A stretch of DNA of 64,000 nt, taken from contig CM055092.1 of NCBI GenBank assembly GCA_029204225.1, positions 45,010,087 through 45,074,086 on the forward strand. Direction: 5' to 3'. Positions 11,709 through 22,975 of this stretch are shown piece after piece. The DNA comes from Diphasiastrum complanatum. Its lineage: Eukaryota; Streptophyta; Lycopodiopsida; Lycopodiales; Lycopodiaceae. The translations under genes were made by a program, and so were the position numbers. How positions within the stretch are numbered: position 1 is the first letter of the stretch; every line of letters starts with the position of its first letter. The notes beneath the pieces were generated by a model. The model saw only the letters and a list, made by a program, of their open reading frames with translations. It had not been told where the DNA came from and searched no databases.

Positions 11709-12264
11709 ATTGTATTAAGAAATATATTCAATTGTTGCTAGTAGAGATTTTTTTGTGTTTATATATCTCAACATTTCACACTTTTCTTCGTTTTTATTCT
11801 ATTAAAATATTTGTAATTAAATTTAAATATCATTGTAATTACTCATGAAACATATTCGTAAAGACATATCTAAAGTTTCACACCAATGTGCACAAGAGGC
11901 TCATGTTCACATAATTAACATCATTTTGCCATAATTTTTGCTTGTAGATACAAAAAAGAGCAATCTCACCTGATAAAATCTTGCAAGATTCATCACTATA
12001 TATTGTAGCTCCAACTCATATATACTCTCACCTAATCAAATCTTGCAAGATTCAGTCATTAAGATAGAATGGCTGTGGATCTTTCTTGGATTCTTTTGAT
12101 TTCATTTAGAATCATGTTCTAATCTTTTCAGCCGTTGTTGTTGACTCATCCGTCATGCTAAGTGCATTATAAACGATTTTTTGATAAAGGTGGGTCGATC
12201 ATAATGAACATAATCATTGAATGAGATGGTAAAAATTTATAGAAAATCATCGGAATATACACTA

Positions 12265-12949
12265 TGTGTTGCCTAGCGATGTTTTGCTTCTTCCATCACC
12301 TGTTGGTGACATTCGGGAATCATTGCCAAACTGTCACTGTTCAAAATCCATTCCTCGGGTTTTACAGTCTGCAAATTAATTACAATGTCACCCGGTGACA
12401 ATTCACACATGGAGACATTAATTGTTGCTCTAACATCGCTTAAACGTCGCTCTTCTGGTTTGTTGCCTAGCAACATTAAAAAATTGCCGCCAAACCGTCG
12501 CTACAAAAAAAACTACTCCTCGGGTTTTACAGTCTACTAAATAATTACAGCGACGTTTGGCGACATTTCAGAGAGAAGACGGTTAAGCATCGTTTTTCTG
12601 TCAATGAAATGTCGCTCAGGTTAATCGTCGTGCGATGACATTCTTGGAAGCATCGCTAAGGCATCATTTTTTCATACATTTTCTTCAGTGCCAAACGTCT
12701 TGTGATGATAGTCAGTGTATACTGTCACTAGACATCAGAAAAGCGACACTAATTCATCGCAAACTTTAAAGTTTCCAAGGGTCGAATATGTTATGTCACA
12801 GAGCGACGATAATGCTATCGCAAAGCGACGTCAATTTGTGACAGTTAGCAAATAATTTATTTCTCGCTATAATAATCGCGGAGCGACATTTATTTTTTAC
12901 TAAATAAACGTCACAAACTTTCGTCGCTATAATCATTTTTTGTAGTAGT
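12265..12949. repeat. CACTA right subterminal repeat array
   Basis: The right-hand counterpart of the 8.66-9.25 kb array, with motifs such as AGCGACGTTTGGCGACATTT (12549), GTCGCTATAA and GCGACATTTAT. It ends at the inverted terminus at 12950. Confidence 0.75.
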
Positions 12950-12950
12950 G

Positions 12951-13540
12951 ACTATGAGGCTAGTAGGGACCCCGTGTTTCTTTTCGTTGTTAGATGAGAT
13001 CGCCCGTGACTTCTTCCATAAACTTGAGCCTTGCTTGGCTTTTCGCATCTTTGGAGGGGAAGAAGGACTTATGGACACTTGTGAGCCAAAATTGGTCGAT
13101 CTAGACTTGGAATTTGTCAAGCCAAGGATGGCCTAATAATGCCGCTCTATAGTACACTTGAGCCACTAGAAGTTGGTCTTCAACTTTTTCGGGCAAGGCT
13201 GTGTTATATTAGGATCATGATGGGTGGCAAGTGGTGTCCCATCTAGTGGATATGCCCATAAAGAGCTCTAGGTTCCAGGCGAATTCAATTCTCATGTGAA
13301 CTATGGAATCAGGACACTTGATATAGTATTTTGAAAATTGGACGAGAGCCCTTTTGGCATCTGTCTGTGTCCCATGCATGCTCCGAGTAAATTCTTGGCC
13401 AGTTAATTGTCCTGATGGTGATTTCGTCCAAGGGAGTGCCACATTCCACTGATAAGCTTCCCATAGAACCTAATTCTATTAGCCGATAGAATAACTGTTT
13501 TTTTGTTCTGTAAGTTGCATTGGATTTTCATTCGTAAGTC
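12951..13540. other. Unassigned stretch
   Basis: It lies between the CACTA end and a copia gag. Moderately long frames exist on both strands (for example 13215-13442 minus), but I recognise no domain. The base composition, richer in G+C than its surroundings, suggests a former coding region. Confidence 0.35.
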
Positions 13541-13566
13541 ACTGATAGTTGTTATTATTACCTAGA

Positions 13567-14634
13567 ATAACTATCCACATGGATTCCCAAGAGAAAGCCA
13601 GTCCTATCATGGACAAGCTTGATGGAGCCAATTACTATCTGTGGAACTTTAAGATGAGAGTTGTGCTAATGGCCAAGAAATTGTATGACATTGTTACAGG
13701 TGCAAAGGCAAGAGCTGAAGCCGACGACACTACAATCTCCTGATGGAAGCTGAAGGAGGCAAAGCTTTCATGCTGATCATCATCAACATCTCAGACACTC
13801 AAATCGGCCATGTGTCTGAAGCTCAGACCTCCAAGGAAGTCTGGGACATCCTAAGCACCTTGTACGAAGTGCATGATGATGTAGCTTCTAAGTTACATCT
13901 CAGAAAGAAGTTTTTCTCCCTCAAGATGACCAATGGTGATTCCCGACATAATCACATCAACCGGTTCAAGAACCTGCTGAAGCAAATGGCCATTGTTAGA
14001 TCAATCATTAGTGATCAAGACGTAGTAATGACTCTACTTTCAAGCTTGCCAAGGTTATACGATAGCTGGGTGATGATCATCACAACACACTCAGAGCTGA
14101 CTCTTTCAAGAGTCAATTCAATGTTGTTGTAGGAGGACACTCGAAGAAACGGACCCTCTAGTCCTCGACTGTTGACTCTCATGCCTTATACACCAACAGA
14201 GGCTCGACTAAGCAGAAGAAAAAAGGCCTGAAGCAACCAAAGCTAAACAAGAAGCCGACACAACGTCAAGAGTAGTCGAATCCGCCGACAAGGAAGAAGT
14301 ATTTTTGTAGATATTGCAAGAGAACCAACCACGAGATTCAAGATTGTCATATACTACAAGCCAAGAACAACAACAAAGGGAAATCAGATCAAGTGGCAAA
14401 TGCAACTACAAAAGCACCACAGCCCAACCAAGAAGCAGATCATGATGCATTCATGGCTAGCGACCAAGAAGCATGCATTGACTGCTCTTGGTTTTTGGAT
14501 TCTAGAGCCACACAACAGATTAGCATACTGTCAAACGTAGGACATGAGGATGTGATCACCATGAGCATTGATGCACACAACAATTTTGGTGCATTGCTTA
14601 GTCTGAAGATCAAGGCATTCATGGATCCAGATTA
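13567..14634 (+). pseudogene. Copia gag and protease start, broken
   Basis: The Gag begins around an ATG at 13579 with the copia UBN2-type opening (LDGANYYLWNFKMRVVLMAK). It continues through KEVWDILSTLYEV and a run to SSLPRLYDSW. A TGA at 13741 and a TAG at 14130 break it. A complete zinc knuckle, CRYCKRTNHEIQDC (CX2CX4HX4C), lies near 14304-14345. The aspartic protease site follows at about 14494 as WFLDSRAT, where the family has D-S/T-G, so the catalytic glycine is lost. Integrase and RT are absent. Internal sequence jumps straight to a polypurine tract and 3' LTR, so this is an internally deleted element. Confidence 0.7.
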
Positions 14635-15480
14635 AGGGGGGCGTTGGATTTGTCTCCTCTACTCTCCTAAATCCCATGCTAATCTAGTTCCATTCATCGC
14701 TACAATATTACATGCATTGTCGCACAATAGTCTACCGCACAATCGTCTATAACTAAAGGCTTGCAAGAGAATGGCAACCAACTTATCGGGCTTGGCTGAC
14801 ATATCAGGAAGTCGACATATCGACTTGTCCAAAGTGTCCGACATATCGACTTACCCGAAGTGTTTGACATCATTAGACTTGTTTGAAGTGTCTGACATAT
14901 CGGCATATCAACTATCCCAACTTAATCGGCCATGTTAGTGACTTGCTCGATGACCGAATAGTCAAAGACTCTTCACGCTCACTTCCTATACTATGCAACT
15001 AACTTAACAATGACATCAACCGCCACGAGGCTCCTCCAGATGACACAATGGCTCCACGCCACCTTTTGTACACTCATCTACACAAATGTAAATTGTATAT
15101 AGATAGCTATTGTAATCTATTCATCATCATAGCATTCAACGAGACAGAGATTGTAGATGCTTTCATGCATCAATTCTTTCTTGAGACTAATTGTTAGTAA
15201 TAAGCTCATAGCTTTTATAGAGCAGAGTTAGTTTCTTGAGCACGAGGTTTTGCCCACTATTGTCTTGTGCTCATAGCATCAAATTGACGTGTATTTCTAT
15301 GCACTAACCTGAATCAGCTATTGTCTTTGCATTCAGAGTTCTTGTCAATATTGCATGTTTAAGCTACTACGTTTTCTTGTATGATATTCTTACTGTTTTG
15401 TCCGATTGTCTGCTCTTCTGCTTCTGCAAACAACTGCGCAATCAAGCTCTAGTTTAATCTTGTGTTCGCCTACTTAGTTA
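14635..15480 (+). repeat. Copia 3' LTR candidate with polypurine tract
   Basis: After the stop codon (TAA at 14633) comes AAGGGGGGCG, a typical polypurine tract, then TTGGATTTGTCTCC, which resembles the TGTTGGAT start common in copia LTRs. The sequence onward is AT-rich, with a CTTTTATAGAG TATA-like box near 15210. The 3' border is not certain and no second copy was found in the window. Confidence 0.45.
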
Positions 15481-15599
15481 TCAATAGTGCACGTACCGAG
15501 AGAATTTGACCAAACTCTGCCTTCACGTAGTAGTAGGATCATCCCGATCTGATCTGTTCAACCAGGTCTGAGTAGTCGGACCCAGCTTCCCTAGCAATA

Positions 15600-15840
15600 C
15601 AAAGTGGATAGTTTTGAGAAATATTTGTTGTACCTTCATACCTACAATATGAGATCATATTCTTCTCTCTCTCTTTCTCTTTATCTCTCTCTCTTTGAAA
15701 AACACCAGAATGAAAGTGCAATCTTTCTCCTGAAATTACTTTTTTCCAAATAAATGCCAAGATATTGGTAGTTGGTTTTTGATCCAGGACACTAACACAC
15801 AAAAATTCCATGTTCAACATAGAAAGTTGGCACATTTTAC
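15600..15840. repeat. Repeat copy shared (inverted) with 34395-34575
   Basis: This segment, including ATATGAGATCATATTCTTC, GAAAGTGCAATCTTTCTCCT and TTCCATGTTCAACATAGAAAG, is the reverse complement of the sequence just downstream of the cysteine-rich peptide gene at 34.8 kb. It could be an LTR fragment or a duplicated gene flank. Confidence 0.5.
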
Positions 15841-15849
15841 TCTTGAAAA

Positions 15850-16065
15850 GATCTTGTTGCAAAACAACCAAAAGGACACCTGTGGAGCAAACCCACCCAT
15901 CCTCCTATTGGAAATTCAGTTTCTTGAGCTTGTCTCTCCTCCTCTCTCTTAGGTTCTTCACTATGGCTTGGGGGCTAGCTCCAAGAGGAAACTCCAAGAG
16001 GGATCTAGGTCTGGATGGGTGGTTTTGCTCCACAGGTGTCCTTTTGGTTGTTTTGCAACAGGATC
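15850..16065. repeat. Long hairpin: 51-bp inverted repeat, 114-bp loop
   Basis: The arms 15850-15900 and 16015-16065 are reverse complements over 51 bp with about two mismatches; the core reads AACCAAAAGGACACCTGTGG. The loop is about 114 bp and contains two related AACTCCAAGAGG-like stretches. No open frame depends on it. It could be a small foldback element or a source of hairpin RNA. Confidence 0.65.
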
Positions 16066-16172
16066 TAGTCAAATCTTCATTTGGTGATCCTTACAGAACG
16101 GGAGAGCTATTACGCAATATTCCTGCTCTTTTCTCCGTTCTCGTTCTTCCTATCTCCCTTGCCCCATCAGAT

Positions 16173-16184
16173 TGGTATCAAAGC
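16173..16184 (+). other. Copia primer-binding site
   Basis: TGGTATCAAAGC is one base from the initiator-tRNA-Met complementary site TGGTATCAGAGC. It lies shortly upstream of a copia gag, so the 5' LTR should end at about 16169 (CATCA). Confidence 0.6.
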
Positions 16185-16236
16185 TTAGTCCAAATAAACC
16201 GAGAGATTAAGTTTGTCCTATTTCTATACTGTTATC

Positions 16237-16747
16237 ATGTCTCATATAGGTAACTCTTCATCTTCATCACACTCAGTGAAGCTAGAGTCATCGACAAGTT
16301 CAATGGTTCTAACTTCTACATTTGGAAGTTGAAACTTAGAATGATGTTGATAGATAGAGATCTTTGGGATGTAGTAGAAGGTGCAGACCTAAAACCAGAA
16401 GATGGTGATCAAGCAAAGGCCTGGAAGATCATCAAAAAGCCTTAGCATGTATCACACTCAATCTGGTCGACTCCCAAATATCTCATGTTACCACGTGCAA
16501 AACCTCTAAGGAAGCACTGGACTTGTTATCAAGTCTCTATGAGACTCACAATATAACCACAAGATTACGTCTTAGAAGAAAGTTCTTTATTCTTAGCATG
16601 TCTGATTCTACTGCCATCAGTTCTCACATCAACAGCTTCAAGTCCCTGTTAGATCAGTTATCAGTTGTAGGATGTTCTATTCAAGATGATGATGCCATCA
16701 TGACCTTGCTTTCTTCTCTTCAAAGTCCTATGAGCACTTTGTGGTGA
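16237..16747 (+). pseudogene. Copia gag N-terminal fragment
   Basis: From an ATG at 16237 the frame soon shifts into VIDKFNGSNFYIWKLKLRMM, a copia Gag opening. SKEALDLLSSLYETHN and LRLRRKFFILSMS follow, ending at SSLQSPMSTLW with a TGA at 16745. A TAG lies at about 16442. It sits about 50 bp after a primer site. The knuckle, protease and pol are missing: the next recognisable copia sequence is an integrase on the opposite strand. Confidence 0.65.
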
Positions 16748-17293
16748 TGATCTCCACACAACCGAACCTCACCCTTCAAAAGGTAATTGGTCATCTTCTT
16801 CAGAGAAATGTGGAGAAAGACTAGCAGCCTATCCATCAAAGACAAATCCATGGCTCTATACACCAAGAAGAAAGATCTTTTTAGGGCAAGAATCAGGTGC
16901 AGCAACAACAACAGAAGCCTCACACTCAAGGTGAGCATGGTGGATCGTGCAAGACAAAAACTTTCGCGAACATTTCGTGAAATAGTTTGAACTATTGAAC
17001 TATGCTAGTTTCACGAATCTGTCGCGAACATAGAACATTTCTGTAGACTGTCATGAAAGTAATGTATTTTTGCGGACTTGTTCTAAATGCAAGTTTGCGG
17101 AAGTCCTTGAAGATGGCCAAGTCTTCAATGACTTCAAGTTATTAAACTTAACATCTGAACTTGAAATTATGATAGGATTGGTTAGCCTTTGCTGGAGATC
17201 CGCCAAAAGCCCATTGTAGACGTTCTTCAAATAAATTGGCTGTCTGAGTTTGTGATTCCAAGGAGGCTACTGTGAGCTTAATTTCCAACAGTC

Positions 17294-17997
17294 TTACATC
17301 TCGTTGGAGATGTATTTGCCACCACCATCTGTTCGGAGTGCTTTCACCTTTGTAGACATTTGGGTCTTAGCCATGGCCTTGAACTTCTTGAAGCATTCAA
17401 AGGCTTCTGATTTGTGCTCAATCAACATGACAATAGACCATCTAAAGTAATCATCTATGAAGGTGATAAAATAGATTGCATCTCCTAAGGATGGAGTTGG
17501 ACCACAAAGGTCGCTATGTACAATATCTAATACATGTTTTGTTTTGATGGAATGTGATTTGGGAAATCTTTCTCTAGAGTGTTTGCCATAGGTGCAGGAT
17601 TCACATAAAAATGATTTCCTCTCTAATGAAAGAGGGAAATACAATCCATCAACTAAATTATTACAACACATGTATGAAAGTGATCTTGTATTAACATGTC
17701 CAAATCGACTATGCCACAGAATAGCATGATCGTTTACATTATCATTTGAAGTACTAGCTAATGCTACTGAGTCAGATAACACATATAAATTTTTGACTCT
17801 AGTGCACGTACTCAGAACCGTATTTTCGTCGAAGATTGTACACTATTTAGATGAAAAAACAATAATATAGCCCTGGTCAGTTATCTTGGAGATTGACAAT
17901 ATGTTCTTAGATAACTGTGGTACGTGACAAAGTCTTACCTATAGAAGACATGTTGATAGTAACTAAAAAAGATATACTCTCGGTTTACTTAACTGAC
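17294..17997 (-). pseudogene. Copia protease end, pre-integrase and integrase start
   Basis: On the minus strand the order is ILSISKITDQGYIIVF (protease-distal region), then LWHSRFGHVNTRSLSYM with a CESCTYGKHSR zinc-binding HHCC module, then the integrase core start (FITFIDDYFRWSIVM) up to RTDGGGKYISNEM. The core ends there, before the catalytic glutamate. A primer site lies only about 200 bp upstream, so Gag and most of the protease have been deleted. Stops remain near 17840. Non-functional. Confidence 0.7.
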
Positions 17998-18009
17998 GCT
18001 CTGATACCA
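17998..18009 (-). other. Copia primer-binding site
   Basis: Read on the minus strand this is TGGTATCAGAGC, the complement of the 3' end of initiator tRNA-Met. A TG dinucleotide at 18012 marks the likely inner end of the adjoining 5' LTR. Confidence 0.75.
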
Positions 18010-18011
18010 AC

Positions 18012-18760
18012 TGTCTGAATCGGGTAGATGAATGGAACGAACGAGTTCAACGGAACTGGTAAGCAGATAAGCTCTGTTACAAATTGTTCGATCCGAACGG
18101 GAGGAAAGAAATAGTGCAAAACAACTCCCATCCCGATATAGGACTGGCTTTCAAAACAAAAACAATGCATGATTCACCGAAGAGTGTGAGAGTTATTGTC
18201 AATGATGGAATATTCTATTACAAAATGAAGTATGGTGTAGAGATTTGCGCTTGTTCCTCAGGCGTCAGAGATGACCATAATCTGATCAGATACTAAGGAG
18301 TCAGAGACGTCTGTGATCTGTCAAATTGAGTGAACGAGTGTGACAAGCAAGACAAAGTAATGCAATCAGATCACAACACGTTCATAAAACATCTATGTAA
18401 GACACAGATGAAGAAGTGTTGCTTGTATATTACATTAACTACTTGTAATAGGGCAAGAGCAACAATTTGTATGTTACAGCCTAGAAAAGAGATGTAACAG
18501 AAATGCTAAATCTTCCGCTCTTGTAAACACAAGCTAATAGAGTTGGAGATGTATTTATACATGATGATCTCGTTTGTTTACAAGATTTGCTTTTAACTAA
18601 TCCATATTTACAAGATTAGTTTAGTTCTAAGTGTGTACTTGGTCGTGAAGTAGTGTATAACGACATCTGTACATGATTTGGATTTCAACTCTGATTCAGG
18701 ATTGTGAAGTTGCGCCATCATAAAAGCCATAGTGAACTGCAATATTGGCTTGGCGGTTCG
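18012..18760 (-). repeat. Copia 5' LTR (outer border approximate)
   Basis: It adjoins the primer site and reads TGTCTGAATC inward. A related stretch occurs at 28560-28740 (shared CTGATCAGA, GGAGTC and AGACGTCT order). A TATTTATACATG box sits near 18550. The outer end is not determined. The stretch after it (18700-19140) has several GCGGTT-containing phrases but no gene. Confidence 0.45.
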
Positions 18761-19668
18761 TAACGATCACAATGTTTGTTGCAAGTCGTAGCTTGTGGTT
18801 CCCTTCGGTTTTGGTCTTCGTTGGAAACTGTAGGTTGGACTTTGCGGGGCTTGGCAGTCACTGACAGTTTACCACGTTAAGTGGTCTTTGAAGATAACCA
18901 CAAGTTTGACTATTGGGGTGTCTTGGTAGTTCCTTTTGGTGCCTAAAGCGGTTCTTTGTGGTGCCTTGGGCGGTGCCTTGGCGGTTCCTTGCGTTAGCAT
19001 GTAAAAAACCATAGCTGTTGCCTTTGCGGTTCTCAGCGGGTTCATTGTCGACCGCATTTGGACTATAAAAAGTTTCAAATGATGTTGAAGAGATTAAAGG
19101 TGGCCAAGAGTTCAATGTACTGCAGATTCTTGACATTCAAATGTTGAAATATATCAAGATTTGTTACCCTTTAATCCAGATTATCGACTGTGTGCAAAAT
19201 CCCATGCATTTTACCAGGTGAAAGTCTGCACCTAGAAATAGAGCAGTTTTGCAGGTCTGCGTCTGTGTTCAAAAACATGACCAAAAAATGTAGGTAGCAA
19301 AATAGAGATTTATAATTTCTGCAGGTATCAGATGAGCAGACAATAAACCAAGATAGGTTGCATCTGATCCTAGATCAATGATAAAAAATATGCAAGAAGA
19401 GTCTTGAATAGATTGTTTCACCAAGGAAAAAAAATGGGAGCTTAATTTCCAGCAGGCAAAGGTCCTGTTAACGTGGTAACAACAATCAAATCATAATCCT
19501 ATGACCGAGAATGGTAATGCATTATGTGCTGTAATCCTACTATGTTGGTTTATAAGTTGAGTTTTCTCTTGATTGGATCTCGTATCCAACGAGGGTGGTA
19601 ATAGAGTTAATAAACAGAATATTTAAACACAATCATTTCGCATCATTCATTTAAAGAATCCAACAAAG

Positions 19669-20470
19669 TGGTATCAGAACAATCGTTTTCAGACTGTTAT
19701 TTTATTCAAGACTATGTTTTTATTTCTTTGATCATTCATCATGGAAGGTACATCTTCAGAAATCCACTTGAACAATAAGTTTAACGGTGATGACTTCCAA
19801 GTGTGAAAATTCAAAATGAAGATGATACTACTATTCTCTAACATTCTAGTTCTTGATGTTCTTGGGATGTCCAAGAATCAAAAGACTGGTTAGTTTCTTG
19901 ATTCTTGGACTTCTAACATGCTGTAGATTAGTTTTTGTTTCTTGTTTTGTCAATTTATGCAAGTAAAGCAATGTAGGATCTGATTTTAGTTCATTTTGCA
20001 ACAAAGTAGAAGTAGGAATCCATCGTTGTTCAACTGAGCAGTAACGTAGATCATTTGTTGAATGCATTGGCTTGTATTTCGGTTGATTATGCATGTGCAT
20101 TCAGTTCAAGAGTGACCCATCCGGATGTCCTCTGACAGACAGGACAATACTACAATGATTATCTGCCCTTTCTGCCTAATCTGGGCCTTAAAACAAGAAA
20201 GGTAATCTCAAGAAGTGCCCACACTCTCTTTTGATAGGCGGAAGAAGAAAGAAACAAAGGAGGACTAGTTAACATATTCTATAGGCTCTGAAGATGTCAA
20301 CAATCTATCAAAGAACACAAGGTATGTAAACTGTAGAAAGCTCTCTACGGGCTAAAGCAAGCTCCAAGGGCCTGGTTCGATAGAATCAATTAATTCTTAT
20401 TGCAACACGACTTCATCTTTAACCTTTCTGACTATAATGTTTATCTCAAACACAGAGTTGTTGGCTCTGT
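19669..20470 (+). pseudogene. Copia remnant: primer site, gag start, RT scrap
   Basis: A primer site TGGTATCAGAAC at 19669 is followed by an ATG at 19741 whose frame (EIHLNNKFNGDDFQV) is a copia Gag opening, stopped by TGA at 19804. After unrelated sequence, a reverse transcriptase piece appears at 20330-20460: KALYGLKQAPRAWFDRI and FNLSDYNVYL. The YVDD box and all other domains are gone. The sequence at 20030-20210 is shared with 32810-32990, so this remnant also carries a younger repeat. Confidence 0.6.
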
Positions 20471-20882
20471 CTTCGGCCATCTTGGAGGACTCGGGTTCCT
20501 CCATGTAGGATGAGCTATTGTCACTCTCTCGTCTACTCTGAGCTTTCTTGTTTCTGGGATTTTGGTTGTAGTCAAGGGATCCATGACCTTTCTTGTGATA
20601 GTGGATGCATTCTATCTTCTATATCACAACTAGATAAATTCCAATTAGTTTACCAATAAGGTTTTTAACTTTCCTAGCTTGATGTCATAATGATTCTATG
20701 TTCTTTTTTTGCACTGAACGTAATCTAGCCAACACTCTGGTTGAATATCTAGTTTCTCAAAATACTACTATCATATGCTAATGTTCTTTGACATTAAGTT
20801 TGATTAAGAAAGATGAAAATCATATACATAGATCACTTCTTCTATAAGTTGCCTTATACTACACAAGACATATATTGACAAG

Positions 20883-21436
20883 TGTAGTGGGTTTCTTTCC
20901 TAGCCTATCCTCAACCCAAGATCTACTCTCTCTCTCACAAAAAGCATAAGAAATAGCAATACCAATAATAATCAGATCCAACAACTAGCAAACACAATAA
21001 AAACATGAGAGATGGAGGAAAAGTGATAGAGAGCAAGGACCATAAATCCATTTCACAAGAGAACCAATCTGCTTGTATTAAAATGAAGAGAGAAAATTCT
21101 TTCCAAACTCAAATTTGGCACTATTTATAGCAGAGAGGAGGACCTTGGCCTCAAAGTCCTATTGGTCTATTTCTACCCCCCTAACTATTCAAATCTAAAA
21201 AAGAGTGGGAACCATTTAAAATTGGAGGGAACCAGCTTGAATTTGTTTTGGTGGGAGTACTTTATTCACTAACTTGACATTTAGGCCTGCGACATTAAAA
21301 GTCCCGCAAAAAGGCCTAACTTAACTATCAAATAACTGTGTGATCATCGGGTTGGACTTACACACGCAAGGTGCCAAATCTCTCTCACTTATTAACTAAG
21401 GTTAGGGTTGCCTCGGGATCTGCAAACCCTCCAACA
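20883..21436 (-). repeat. 3' LTR of the 2.1-kb element
   Basis: A 554-bp copy running from TGTAGTGGG to CCTCCAACA on the plus strand. The last ~200 bp is also the arm sequence of the palindromic element at 38.4 kb. Confidence 0.65.
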
Positions 21437-21689
21437 ATATCCCCCACCAAAACTGGTGGCGGTCCTACGACACCTGCCTCGAAGCTTGAATGCAAATTTT
21501 CAATAATAGCCATATGGGTCCGGTGACCATTCATAATAACCTTGTTCATTGACAAATGGGTAGTCGACACCATCCAAAAAAAGATCCCAAGATAATGCTT
21601 GTTGATGTTGATCCTCATACATAGGTGCAGCTGCTAGCAATGCCATTGTTGAAGCTAATGACAAGATTAAAGAATTTTTTTTTTTCACA

Positions 21690-22245
21690 TTTTCAAAAAA
21701 TTGTAACTTTGTCAATACTTAACGAAATAAGAAAAAAAATAAATCTTATGTCAATGCTCTACAACCTAGATATTCAGATGGAATTATAGAGAATTGAAGG
21801 CTAGGCAAAAAATGAATCAAACAGGGCAAAAAAAATAAAAAAAATAAAAACTAGAAGTGAGTTCACAAAATTTTGTGGCCAACTTCAAACATTTGTAACT
21901 TGTTTAATATTGAACGAAATCCAAAAAAAATTATCTGACTAGAAAGCCTTTTCAATACTCTATAAGTTATTCAAATCGAAATACAAAGAATAGAAAGATG
22001 GGCAGAAATTGAATAAAATAAAAGCGAAATATAAAAAAATAGAATTTCTAGTTTTTGAAAAATTTACAAATTTTGTTGCCAACTTCAAATTTTTTTAATT
22101 TTCCCAATATTGAATGGAATTTAAAAAAAAATTATATGGCTAGAAGCCCTTTCAATGCTCTACAATGCTATTTATTCAAATTGAATTACAGAGAATAGAA
22201 AATTGGGCGGAAATTGAATCAAAAAGAGCAAAAAAATAAAAAAAC
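21690..22245. repeat. Tandem ~190-bp units inside the LTR element
   Basis: Three degenerate units each contain an A(A/T)C(G/T)(A/G)AAT...CAAT(G/A)CTCTA...GAATAGA...GGGC(A/G)(A/G)AA order, beginning near 21690, 21880 and 22075. They are AT-rich and non-coding. Confidence 0.5.
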
Positions 22246-22402
22246 AAAAAATACAATCCCACATTTTTTGAACGTTTTTGGACATAACTCGCAAATCACA
22301 TCCATAATGCAAAGCTAACCCTAGCATGCCAAGACCAAGATGCCTAAATGCAAGCTAACCATTAAGACTACTCCATTAACACTAACGATCCACTAACACT
22401 AC

Positions 22403-22975
22403 TTAGTGAAGGAAAAACTTACTTTTCTCTCTCTCTCTCTCTTCTCTCTCACAAAAAGTATAATAAAGATAAATCCCAACAACTAGTAAATCCAACAAAT
22501 GATAAATCCAAAGAAAGCATGAGAGATGGAGGAGAAAAGAAGAAGAGCAAGGACATTCCCTATCCATTCCATAAGAGAGCCAATCTGCTTGTACTGAAAT
22601 GAAGAGAGAACATGAGGAGCAACTCGAGTTTGTCCCTATTTATAGTGGAGAGGAGGGCCTTGATCTCAAAATCCTATCGGCCCATTTCTACCTCCCTAAC
22701 TATTCAAACTTAAAAAAGAGTGAGAACCATTCAAAAATTGGAGGAAACCAATTTGAATTTAAATTTTGGTGGGAGTCCCAACTTTATTCATTAACTTGAC
22801 ATTTAGGGCTGCGACTTTAAAAGTCTCGCAAAAAGACCTAAAGTCCTTTTATTGACTTTCTAATTATCAAATAACTATGTGATCATCGAGTTGGACTTAC
22901 ACACGCAGGGTGCCAAATCCCTCTCACTTATTAACTAGGGTTAGGGTTGCCTCGAGATCCATAAACCCTCCAACA
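22403..22975 (-). repeat. 5' LTR of the 2.1-kb element
   Basis: A 573-bp copy. Its left terminus reads TTAGTGAAGG where the partner has TGTAGTGGG. A CT microsatellite near 22425-22450 has expanded relative to the partner. Confidence 0.6.

Larger units (their letters stand above)
8656..12950 (+). mobile_element. CACTA (En/Spm) DNA transposon, 4.3 kb
   Basis: The left end reads CACTACCACACCAATC at 8656. The right end, read inward on the minus strand from 12950, is CACTACTACAAAAAATG, so the terminal inverted repeat is CACTAC(C/T)ACA. Dense subterminal motifs (GCGACGTTTAT, GTCGCTAT and variants) occupy about 590 bp inside the left end and about 690 bp inside the right. The flanking 3-mers are GCT and ACT, a degraded match to the expected 3-bp duplication. 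Inside is only the C-terminal portion of a transposase, on the plus strand. This looks like an internally deleted, non-autonomous derivative. Confidence 0.8.
20883..22975 (-). mobile_element. Non-autonomous LTR retroelement (2.1 kb)
   Basis: Direct repeats 20883-21436 and 22403-22975 share order and ends (…AACCCTCCAACA) and frame about 970 bp of non-coding sequence. The minus-strand reading gives a TATA box (CTATAAATAG at about 21130). A purine-rich GGTGGGGGATAT abuts the left repeat at 21437, as expected for a polypurine tract before the 3' LTR. The flanks ACAAG and ACAAT match at 4 of 5 bases. The interior has no gag or pol, only three degenerate tandem units of about 190 bp. It must have moved with borrowed enzymes. 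Confidence 0.65.

Noticed and set aside
8690-12950. A CRISPR-like or satellite array from the GCGACGTTTAT repeats
   Set aside because: Spacing is irregular and both orientations occur; position inside the CACTA ends explains them as subterminal repeats.
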